Assembly (NCBI GenBank): GCA_021790615.1
Contig: JAJYGW010000096.1
Coordinates: forward strand, 1 to 15,504
Origin: Actinomycetes bacterium
GTDB lineage: Bacteria; Actinomycetota; Acidimicrobiia; Acidimicrobiales; JAKAOS01
DNA: 15,504 bases
Direction: 5' to 3'
Both the position numbers and the translations under genes were made by a program. A model generated the notes under the pieces. The model saw nothing but the letters and a program-made list of their open reading frames with translations, made no database searches and was not told the DNA's origin. Of the stretch, positions 6,353 to 15,504 are shown piece by piece (position 1 is the stretch's first letter; each line of letters begins with the position of its first letter).

Positions 6353-6381
6353 TGTTGATTGTCCGAACATCAACTTGTCAG
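6353..6381 (-). promoter_or_regulatory. Candidate promoter with embedded palindrome upstream of the SDR gene
   Basis: On the minus strand CTGACA (6381-6376, 5/6 to TTGACA) is followed after 17 bases by TCAACA (6358-6353), a poor -10 element. Within the spacer and partly over the -10 lies an inverted repeat: GTTGAT (6354-6359 on the plus strand) and ATCAAC (6369-6374), separated by 9 bases. Position between -35 and -10 is typical of repressor operators. It does not match the KstR consensus as I remember it. Confidence 0.35.
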
Positions 6382-6425
6382 GTCGCGCTTCCGCCGCGCA
6401 AGACGGACACAGGTCAGGCGAGGTG

Positions 6426-8510
6426 TCAGACGATGTAGAGGACGACCGTCGTGCCTTCCCTCACCGACTGCCCCGAACTGGGTGAAGTGGCGTAGACGAA
6501 ACCGTGCTGGCCGCCGACGCCGACGAGCTGGTACGCGAGTCCTGCTGCCGAGAGCGCCGACTCCGCCTTCTTCACGGACAGGCCGAACAGCGGCGGCACC
6601 TTCACGTACGGCTTCCCGAGCGAGACCGTGAGCAGCACGGTGGTGCCGCGCTTCACGCTCAGCCTGGCAGCCGGGTCCTGCGCGACGACGTCACCGGCGG
6701 GGACCGTCGTCGAGTACTGCCCGTTCGGTGCCTGCTTGCCGACGAGCCCGATCTTCGCGAGGTCCTTCTCTGCGGTCTGGAGCGGCACTCCCTGCAGCGG
6801 CGGCACGATGCGCGGGTGGGGTCCGCGGGAGATGTAGAGGATCACCGGCGATCCGCGCGGCACGCGCTTCGACGACGGGAGCGGGCTCTCCGAGATGACA
6901 TGACCAGGATGGACGGTCTCGCTGTACACGAGCTCCGGGATGGCTCGCAGGTGCGCGACCGCGATGAGGCGCCGGGCCAGGAGCTGCGGAAGTCCCTTGA
7001 CGTCCGGGACCGCTACCGGCGCCGGACCGAGGGACTCGATCACGATGACGACTGTTCCCGCTTTGACACGCCGTCCAGCAGGTAGCGACTGGCTGAGGAC
7101 GTCCCCACTCGGCACGTGGCCGTCGTACTTCTTGGCGCCGATGCGGAATTTGAGGCCCGCAGTCTGAAGCATCGCCCGCGCCATGCCGACAGGCTGGTGG
7201 TCGACCGATGGCACGAGGTCGCCGGTCACGCGGAGCTGCAAGAAGGCGGCGACGGCACCGCCGGCCAGGAGGGCGATCACGAGCGCGACGGCGGCTATGA
7301 GCCGTCCGCGCCGGCGACGCTGCGGTCGGAGTCCACGGTGGTCTCCGCTGCCCACCACCCCACCGGGACTCTCCGAGTCCTCGGCATGCCCTTCGGCGGC
7401 GGGAACGTGACGAGCCGGTGGTGTCGCCACCTGCGCGCTCATGGGGGTGAGCTCTCCGTCGACAGCCGGAACGGCCTCGGCAGCCGCCAGTCCCATGACA
7501 GTGAGGTCGTCCACGAGCTCGTCGTGCGGCATCGGCGCATCAGCGCGCTCGAGGTCGACGGCCTGCAGGACCGCCGTGTGGCCGGCGAGGACGTGACCGG
7601 GATCGAGATCGGTCGCGTCCCGGTCCGCCCACATGGACGCGCCCGGGCCGAGATCGGCGTGCACGAGCGGCAGCGGCGCCCTCTGGGGCAGCTGGCGCTC
7701 GAGCTGAGACAATTCGTCTGCCAGCCCGGCTGCGTCGAGACGAGCGAGCGGCTCGGGTATCGCGGCGGCGGCCAGGATCGGGGCGAGGGGCCCGAGCTCG
7801 CGGGCCGGCGGGATGGTGCGGTCGATCCGCGCCATGAGAGTGCCGGACACCGTCTCCGCAGAGAAGGGCACCTGGCCCGTGAGCGCCTCGTAGAGGACGA
7901 GAGCGAGCGAGTAGACGTCCGTGCGGTCGTCGAGCGGGGTGCCCTTGGCCTGCTCCGGCGAGGCGTAGCGGGCAGTCCCGAACATCACGCCGAGCGGCTC
8001 GGTGAGGGACGCCTGCGCGATCGCCCGCGCAACGCCGAAGTCGGCGATGCGGACGTGGCCGTCCTCGTCGAACAGGAGGTTCCCCGGCTTGATGTCCCGG
8101 TGGATGATGCCGCGCCGGTGCGCGTAGGCGAGGCCGGCGGCAGCTTCTGACCCGAGCGCTGCGGTCTGCGCGTGCGACAGCTTGGCGCCCTTGTCGAGAA
8201 GCGCCCGGAGGCTCCCGCCCGTGAGCAGCTCCAGTACGAGGAAAGGCCCGGCTTCCTCTTCTCCCCAGTCGAAGACCCGCATGACGTGGGGGTGGTCGAG
8301 CGAGGCGGCGAGCCTCGCCTCGGCGCGGAAGCGCCGCAGGAAGGCGTGGTCGTTCGCGAGGCTCGGATGCAGCACTTTCACGGCGACGCGACGCTGCAGC
8401 CGCGTGTCCACTGCGGCGAAGACCTGGGATGACGCTCCGGAGCCGATGGGGGCGAGCAGCCGGAATCGGCCGCCGATGACGCGGCCCACCTGTTCAGTGA
8501 TGCTCGGCAT
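6426..8510 (-). CDS. Transmembrane Ser/Thr protein kinase with PASTA domains (PknB/Stk1 type)
   Basis: This 694-residue single-pass kinase is complete. Its kinase domain (about residues 14-275) shows the Gly loop GSGASSQV (23-30), VAVK Lys45, Glu64, the HRDIKPGN catalytic loop (137-144, Asp139), DFG (157-159), GTARYASPEQ and DVYSLALVLYE. Thr170 and Thr179 lie in the activation loop. A long acidic/Pro-rich linker (about 280-395) leads to the basic stop-transfer run RRRRGR and one membrane helix (about 404-426). Four PASTA repeats follow (about 427-494, 499-563, 567-632, 636-694), the first divergent. PASTA domains bind peptidoglycan fragments and typically tune cell-wall growth. The start is ATG 8510; the open frame extends to 8645 but would overlap the upstream gene and precede the homology. 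No good Shine-Dalgarno is visible. It sits outside the usual rodA-pbpA-pknAB cluster, next to a secreted propeller gene. Confidence 0.95.
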   Translation of the reverse strand: MPSITEQVGRVIGGRFRLLAPIGSGASSQVFAAVDTRLQRRVAVKVLHPSLANDHAFLRRFRAEARLAASLDHPHVMRVFDWGEEEAGPFLVLELLTGGSLRALLDKGAKLSHAQTAALGSEAAAGLAYAHRRGIIHRDIKPGNLLFDEDGHVRIADFGVARAIAQASLTEPLGVMFGTARYASPEQAKGTPLDDRTDVYSLALVLYEALTGQVPFSAETVSGTLMARIDRTIPPARELGPLAPILAAAAIPEPLARLDAAGLADELSQLERQLPQRAPLPLVHADLGPGASMWADRDATDLDPGHVLAGHTAVLQAVDLERADAPMPHDELVDDLTVMGLAAAEAVPAVDGELTPMSAQVATPPARHVPAAEGHAEDSESPGGVVGSGDHRGLRPQRRRRGRLIAAVALVIALLAGGAVAAFLQLRVTGDLVPSVDHQPVGMARAMLQTAGLKFRIGAKKYDGHVPSGDVLSQSLPAGRRVKAGTVVIVIESLGPAPVAVPDVKGLPQLLARRLIAVAHLRAIPELVYSETVHPGHVISESPLPSSKRVPRGSPVILYISRGPHPRIVPPLQGVPLQTAEKDLAKIGLVGKQAPNGQYSTTVPAGDVVAQDPAARLSVKRGTTVLLTVSLGKPYVKVPPLFGLSVKKAESALSAAGLAYQLVGVGGQHGFVYATSPSSGQSVREGTTVVLYIV

Positions 8511-8550
8511 GAGTATCCGGCGCAAGCCTAACCCGGGTCTCCCCCGACTC

Positions 8551-8567
8551 AGCGGCAGCCGGCCGCT
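8551..8567 (-). terminator. Weak hairpin in the propeller-kinase gap
   Basis: The arms agcggc (8551-8556) and gccgct (8562-8567) are perfect complements around a 5-base loop. They lie 29 bases downstream of the propeller gene's stop and 40 upstream of the kinase start. There is no T run on the minus strand, so it may attenuate rather than separate the two genes, or be chance in GC-rich DNA. Confidence 0.2.
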
Positions 8568-8596
8568 CAGCGCCAGCCGCCGGCAGTCGCAGGCAC

Positions 8597-9844
8597 TCAG
8601 GTGCCATCGATGAGTTGCCAGTGCACGGCATCCCTCGTGCGCCACACGCCGAGCCTGAACTCGATGGCCCAGCCGTTTCTGGGGTCGTCGAAGGTGACAC
8701 CGACGCCGGCCACCCCGTCACGAGTGGCATCCCTCGGCATTCCCTTCACCAGTGCCCAATCCCGGCCGGCGTCGAAGGTCACGAGGACGCCGATCCCGCT
8801 CACACCGATCCAAGCGCGCGTCGGGTCGATCGTCGCGAGCTGGGACAGCCTGCCGGCGAACCAGAGATGGCCGAAGGGAGCTCGCCGGGCGAGCGGCCCG
8901 GACGCTGGGCCGAAACCGGTGTACGCGCGGGGGACCCACGTCCGCCCTCCGTCGTATGACTGGAAGACGGCCTTGGCGGAGGCGGCCCCGCCCGCTCGCG
9001 GCGCTCCCCCGCAGATCATCCAGAGGACGTTCGCCTTCGGTGCGGCGATGTCGACGGTGTCCCACGCCGAGCACGGGTCCGGCAACGACGTCCACCGGGC
9101 TCCGTCGTCGACGGTGTGCGCGAGGCCACCGCCGCTCGGCCCGTAGGACACCACATATGCCTCGTCGCGGTCCATCCGAGCGAGGACGTCCCCACCGTCG
9201 AACGACTGGGTGAGGGGTGACGCCGTCGCAGCCTGGTTCCAGTGGATGCCTCCATCGGTCGATATGGCCACGTGCACCGAGCAGAGCGTGCTGGCAACGG
9301 GAGGGCCTTCGCAGACGGCATACGTAGCCCAGACGTCGTCACCGATCGGCACCACTCGTTGCAGGCGACCGCCGAGCGCCTGGCCCTCGGCCCAGTGCGC
9401 TCCACCGTCGTGCGTGACGGCAACGCCGGCCGGGCCGAAGGCGTACCCGCTCCGGATCGAGACGAACTGCACTTGGGAGTACCCGTTCGCGAAGGGGAAG
9501 GGACCAACGAGGTGCCAGGTGCGCCCGGCGTCCTCGCTCCGGGCGAGTTCCTCGCTGTTGCCTCCTGCCGTGGCGTGGCGCTCGATCGCATAGCCCACCT
9601 GCAGGGTCGGGAAGACGGGGTCGGAGTAGAGGTCGTCTGCCGGGACGAGGGCGCCGGGCCTCGGGAGGCCGGACCCACCGAGGGTTCCCGGTGACTTCGA
9701 GCCGGCTTGCAGGCGTGGCGCCGGCTGATGGCCGCGTACGACGTAGGTCGCCGTGGCAGCGATGCCGAACACGACGACGAGAGCCAGCGCGAACAGGAGA
9801 TGCCGGCGACGGTCACGGTGCGTCGCCGCGTCACCGGTGGCCAC
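8597..9844 (-). CDS. Membrane-anchored seven-Asp-box beta-propeller (BNR/sialidase-fold) protein
   Basis: This 415-residue protein has a basic N-terminus (HRDRRRH), one membrane helix at about residues 14-36 and an external domain, giving a type II topology. Seven Asp-box motifs of the S/T-x-D-x-G-x-x-W type start near residues 103, 144, 195, 244, 296, 356 and 402 (the last degenerate), spaced 41-60 residues. This fits a seven-bladed propeller of the BNR/Ycf48-like class. Four cysteines (178, 188, 258, 278) could form two disulfides outside the cell. I see no sialidase catalytic Arg triad or FRIP motif, so binding or scaffolding is more likely than glycosidase activity. The GTG start at 9844-9842 lies 23 bases after the ligA stop without a clear Shine-Dalgarno, suggesting co-transcription with ligA. 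The kinase gene follows after 86 bases. The function is not known. Confidence 0.85.
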   Translation of the reverse strand: MATGDAATHRDRRRHLLFALALVVVFGIAATATYVVRGHQPAPRLQAGSKSPGTLGGSGLPRPGALVPADDLYSDPVFPTLQVGYAIERHATAGGNSEELARSEDAGRTWHLVGPFPFANGYSQVQFVSIRSGYAFGPAGVAVTHDGGAHWAEGQALGGRLQRVVPIGDDVWATYAVCEGPPVASTLCSVHVAISTDGGIHWNQAATASPLTQSFDGGDVLARMDRDEAYVVSYGPSGGGLAHTVDDGARWTSLPDPCSAWDTVDIAAPKANVLWMICGGAPRAGGAASAKAVFQSYDGGRTWVPRAYTGFGPASGPLARRAPFGHLWFAGRLSQLATIDPTRAWIGVSGIGVLVTFDAGRDWALVKGMPRDATRDGVAGVGVTFDDPRNGWAIEFRLGVWRTRDAVHWQLIDGT

Positions 9845-9867
9845 AAGTCAGCCGGGCGGCGGCGCCG

Positions 9868-13087
<3,220 letters not shown>

Positions 13088-13111
13088 GCCGACAGTCTCG
13101 CAGAACACGCC

Positions 13112-13171
13112 GTCGGCTCAGGTCGGCTCAGGTCGGCTCAGGTCGGCTCGAGTCGCCTCAGGCCGGCTCAG
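13112..13171. repeat. Six-unit 10-bp tandem array upstream of mnmA
   Basis: Six contiguous 10-bp units occupy 13112-13171. Three are identical (gtcggctcag at 13112, 13122 and 13132), then gtcggctcga, gtcgcctcag and gccggctcag. The array fills two-thirds of the 90-base gap between the cysteine desulfurase stop and the mnmA start. The 10-bp period is close to one helical turn. On the transcript each unit carries GCCGAC, complementary to GTCGGC at 13093-13088 just before the mnmA ATG. Confidence 0.93.
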
Positions 13172-13177
13172 CGACCG

Positions 13178-14332
13178 TCATGCTGCCCGCAACCGCCCGA
13201 CGGCCTCGGCCACCGCCTGCACGGCGCCGTCGATCTCGTGCTCTGCCGTCGTCGGAGCCAGCGAGAAACGAACGTGCGTCCGCGCCACCGCTCCGCTCAG
13301 GCCCATGGCGAGGAGGACCGGGCTCGGCTCGAGCGCTCCCGACGCGCAGGCGGAGCCCGCCGAGGCGGCCACGCCGAGCTGGTCGAGCACGAGCAGCATC
13401 TCCTCGGAGCCGATGCCCGGAAGACCCACGTTCACGACCGAAGGCAGGCGCGGCGCGCCATCGCCGGCGAGATCGGCGTCGGGCACGATCGAACGGATGC
13501 CGGCCAACAGCCGTCCCGCGAGGCGCGAGACACGCACGCAGGCCTCCTCCCGCTCGGCCGCTGCGAGCCGGGCCGCCGTGGCCAGACCGACGATGGCGGG
13601 GACGTTGGGGGTGCCGGCACGGAGCTCGCGCTCCTGCGGGCCGCCGCGCAGGATGGGTGAGAGTCGCCGGCGTGCGTCACCGCGGACGATGAGGACCCCG
13701 GCGCCCTTCGGCCCGCCGATCTTGTGGCCCGTGGCTGACACGAGGTCGACCGGCGCACAGCGCGAGACGTCCACCCAACGCAGCGCCTGCACGGCATCGG
13801 AGTGGACGAGCGCCGTCGGGGCGGCGTCCGCGACGAGCTCGGCGATCTCGGCGAGCGGCTGCATCACGCCGGTCTCGTTGTTCGCCAGCATGATCGAGAC
13901 GAGCACGACGCCGGACTGCTCGACCCGGAGGACGGCCTCGAGCGCGCCGACGTCGAGGACGCCCGAGGTGTGGACCGGCACCTCCACCCCGCCGAGGAAG
14001 CGGACCGGCTCGAGAACGGCCGGGTGCTCGGTCGCCGAGCAGCAGACGATCGCTCGCTCTGCGCCGGCCGCGACGGCGTGCAGCGCCGCGCCCGTGACGG
14101 CGAGGTTGTCCGACTCGGTGCCGCCACTCGTGAAGACGACCTCGGAGGGCTCGCAGCCGAACACCGCCGCGACCTCGTCCCGGGCGTCGTCGAGGGCCCG
14201 CTTGGCGCCCCGGGCGAGCGCGTGCACGCCCGACGGATTGGCGAACTTTTCGGCCAGATAGGGCTCCATCGCCTCCCGGACCTCAGGTCGCACGGGCGTC
14301 GAGGCGGAATGGTCGAGGTAGATCACGGGCAC
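13178..14332 (-). CDS. iscS: Class I (IscS/NifS-type) cysteine desulfurase
   Basis: This PLP enzyme turns cysteine into alanine plus an enzyme-bound persulfide for thiolation and Fe-S assembly. The 384-residue product begins VIYLDHSASTPVRPEV. It contains TSGGTESDN (68-76), His103, Asp179 and Gln182, and the PLP-binding Lys204 in SATGHKIGGPKG. The mobile-loop catalytic Cys329 is in SAGSACASG, followed by LEPSPVLLAMG. The extended loop is class I rather than SufS-like. The GTG at 14332-14330 is taken as start; another GTG two codons later (14326) has a better-spaced GGA upstream and is possible. It starts 5 bases after the stop of the upstream hydrolase and is followed by mnmA after 90 bases. 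No iscU or other Fe-S scaffold gene is visible here, so supply of sulfur to MnmA is the most direct inferred role. Confidence 0.95.
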   Translation of the reverse strand: MPVIYLDHSASTPVRPEVREAMEPYLAEKFANPSGVHALARGAKRALDDARDEVAAVFGCEPSEVVFTSGGTESDNLAVTGAALHAVAAGAERAIVCCSATEHPAVLEPVRFLGGVEVPVHTSGVLDVGALEAVLRVEQSGVVLVSIMLANNETGVMQPLAEIAELVADAAPTALVHSDAVQALRWVDVSRCAPVDLVSATGHKIGGPKGAGVLIVRGDARRRLSPILRGGPQERELRAGTPNVPAIVGLATAARLAAAEREEACVRVSRLAGRLLAGIRSIVPDADLAGDGAPRLPSVVNVGLPGIGSEEMLLVLDQLGVAASAGSACASGALEPSPVLLAMGLSGAVARTHVRFSLAPTTAEHEIDGAVQAVAEAVGRLRAA

Positions 14333-14337
14333 ATCCG

Positions 14338-15504
14338 CTACGACCCGGACGTCGCAGCGGCCGTCGTGCTCGGCGGACCGGTCGTCGGCGAGACGCCCGG
14401 CGGGAACGTGCAGGACTGCGTCGCCGGCTCGTCGAGGAAGGTCGACTCGTCTGGCGGTGTCATCGAGGAGTCACCCGGCACCGTGCCTGCGGCCTCCACG
14501 GACGCGAGGGACAGGCCTTGGGACCGCCACCCGAGCTCGACCTTGAAGAACGTCGTCGTGACGTTCTCGACGATGGTGGACCACGGCGTCACTCCGACGT
14601 ACGGATCGAGGTGACCGGCCTTCGTGAGCGTCTCGAAGAAGTGGACAGGGCCGGCGTCGATGTAGGAGTACAAGTCGGCTGCGAAACGCCCGAGGTTGCA
14701 GGAGTCAGCGATGCTCTGCACCTGCAGGACGGCAGGCGAGGTCGGCCCGGAGGAGTAGGTGTTCGATCCGTTGTTGCCGGGGCCGTCGAAGATCGCCTGC
14801 CCCGACAGCACCGCGACGGCCTTCGGGGCCGGCGACATCGACCTCCAGAACGGCTCGTACGCAGACCCGAACGCGAGGGCCGCGACGACGTTGGCGCCGT
14901 CGCTCTGGCCGGCCAAGGCCACCTCCTTCATGTCGGCGACGCCTGCGAGCGGAGAGCCGGAGCCGCGGGCTGCTTCCATGGCGAACGCGCCCAGCACGTA
15001 AGCGATGTCTCCTGGCTCGTTCGTCTCGTCGTAGTCTTCGCCGTTGCCCCCGGCGCCCTCCGGACCGCCGTAGAGGGTGACGGTCTCGGCGTTCTCGTCC
15101 GGGAAGACCGGTGCGACGACGACGAATCCCGCATGAACCCAGCTGTCCAGCAACGGCCAGTAGGTCTCCGGCATGGTGTTGAAGCCGTGCGCGAACACGA
15201 TGACCGGGAACGGCCCGAATGCGCTCGCCGGCGCCGCGTTGGCTGTCTCGGCATCCGGCGACCCCTTCACCGTCGGGTAGAAGACCTCGGTGGTGAGCAC
15301 TCGCCCCGTCTGAAGCGCTCCGGTGCCCGGGTTCGGGGTGTCCCGGCTCGGGTCGGTGAAGTGGAAGGTCGTGAGGCCGACGTTGTAGCTCGCCGGCGGA
15401 CGCGGGACCTTCGGGTTCGTCGTCGTCGTCGTGGTGGTCGGGCCGTCGGTCGAGGTGCTCGTTGATCCGCCGGCTCTCTTGCCGACGTGGGTGATCGTTG
15501 CGCA
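14338..15504 (-). CDS. Exported alpha/beta hydrolase, 5' end beyond right edge
   Basis: The frame is open from the right window edge to TAG at 14340-14338, giving 388 visible residues without the true start. The first complete codon at the edge is Cys, followed by a Ser/Thr-rich linker including seven consecutive Thr (15418-15438). A hydrolase domain follows, with the oxyanion region VIVFAHGFN, the nucleophile elbow AGQSDGAN (Ser codon 14904-14902) and a His in KAGHLDPYVG (codon 14613-14611). The C-terminus is a Pro/Thr/Ser tail (PPGVSPTTGPPSTTAAATSGS), typical of exported actinobacterial proteins. The fold resembles dienelactone-hydrolase or PAF-acetylhydrolase/chlorophyllase-like families; the substrate is unknown. 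The edge Cys could be a lipobox cysteine, but the preceding residues are out of view. The cysteine desulfurase starts 5 bases after its stop. Confidence 0.82.
   Translation of the reverse strand, partial: CATITHVGKRAGGSTSTSTDGPTTTTTTTNPKVPRPPASYNVGLTTFHFTDPSRDTPNPGTGALQTGRVLTTEVFYPTVKGSPDAETANAAPASAFGPFPVIVFAHGFNTMPETYWPLLDSWVHAGFVVVAPVFPDENAETVTLYGGPEGAGGNGEDYDETNEPGDIAYVLGAFAMEAARGSGSPLAGVADMKEVALAGQSDGANVVAALAFGSAYEPFWRSMSPAPKAVAVLSGQAIFDGPGNNGSNTYSSGPTSPAVLQVQSIADSCNLGRFAADLYSYIDAGPVHFFETLTKAGHLDPYVGVTPWSTIVENVTTTFFKVELGWRSQGLSLASVEAAGTVPGDSSMTPPDESTFLDEPATQSCTFPPGVSPTTGPPSTTAAATSGS
15418..15432. repeat. (CGT)5 trinucleotide run encoding poly-Thr
   Basis: Five perfect CGT triplets, read on the minus strand as ACG codons, plus two GGT (ACC) give seven Thr in the linker of the exported hydrolase. 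Such a run can change length by slippage without shifting the frame. Confidence 0.85.

Noticed and set aside
6353..6381. KstR cholesterol-regulon operator
   Set aside because: The MFE-2-like SDR made this attractive, but the arms GTTGAT/ATCAAC with 9-base spacing do not match the KstR palindrome as I remember it.
8511..8645. 45-codon N-terminal extension of the PASTA kinase frame
   Set aside because: It would overlap the end of the propeller gene by 49 bases and precedes the normal kinase N-terminus. Its composition looks non-coding.
8597..9844. Active sialidase
   Set aside because: Only Asp boxes are seen. No FRIP motif or clear catalytic Arg triad, Tyr or Glu could be identified, so a catalytic call is not supported.
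13112..13171. CRISPR array
   Set aside because: Units are contiguous 10-mers with no spacers, and no cas genes are present. The same holds for the arrays at 631 and 5331.
14518..15465. 315-codon plus-strand open frame
   Set aside because: It is antisense to the exported hydrolase, which has a catalytic Ser and His in proper context. Its composition is shadow-like.

Overview
The window is very GC-rich by eye and densely coded. Almost every gene lies on the minus strand, so transcription runs right to left. Third codon positions are almost all G/C, GTG start codons are common (six of twelve visible starts), and gene order resembles the iscS-mnmA-ligA-gatCAB-ilvB block of actinobacteria such as Mycobacterium tuberculosis. 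I infer an actinobacterial chromosome. An Acidimicrobiia-like lineage is possible, but the class cannot be fixed from this sequence alone. There is no sign of phage, insertion sequence, CRISPR or tRNA/rRNA.

Reading in the direction of transcription, from the right edge: a secreted or lipoprotein-like alpha/beta hydrolase cut by the window edge (14338-15504); a class I cysteine desulfurase (13178-14332); the tRNA 2-thiouridylase MnmA (11987-13087); NAD-dependent DNA ligase LigA (9868-11940); a membrane-anchored seven-Asp-box beta-propeller protein (8597-9844); a PASTA-domain Ser/Thr kinase (6426-8510); and an SDR dehydrogenase of the MFE-2/HSD17B4 type (5444-6322). The only plus-strand gene is a small SCP2 sterol-carrier protein (4901-5308), convergent with the SDR and divergent from the next gene. 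A cytosolic alpha/beta hydrolase (4075-4830) follows, directly abutting gatC-gatA-gatB (847-4074), the Asp/Glu-tRNA amidotransferase. At the left edge is the 5' part of ilvB, acetolactate synthase (1-602).

How the genes work together: the cysteine desulfurase is the expected sulfur donor for MnmA, which thiolates U34 of Glu/Gln/Lys tRNAs. GatCAB makes Gln-tRNA(Gln) and/or Asn-tRNA(Asn). Both therefore serve tRNA quality and decoding. IlvB starts branched-chain amino acid synthesis. The kinase and the propeller protein are adjacent and both predicted to face outside the membrane, so they are a plausible signalling pair. The SDR and SCP2 proteins match two of the three domains of eukaryotic multifunctional enzyme 2 and suggest fatty-acyl or sterol side-chain beta-oxidation.

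The strongest regulatory signal is in the 244-base gap before ilvB. A 13-codon GTG-initiated leader peptide ends in Leu-Arg-Leu-Val-Leu-Ile-Thr and stop, and is followed by a perfect 10-bp GC hairpin. This is a transcription attenuator for branched-chain amino acids, probably carried on a leaderless transcript. Three separate gaps carry short tandem repeats of unrelated sequence: 15 bp before ilvB, 39/41 bp between SCP2 and SDR, and 10 bp x 6 before mnmA. The last can pair with the bases next to the mnmA start codon.
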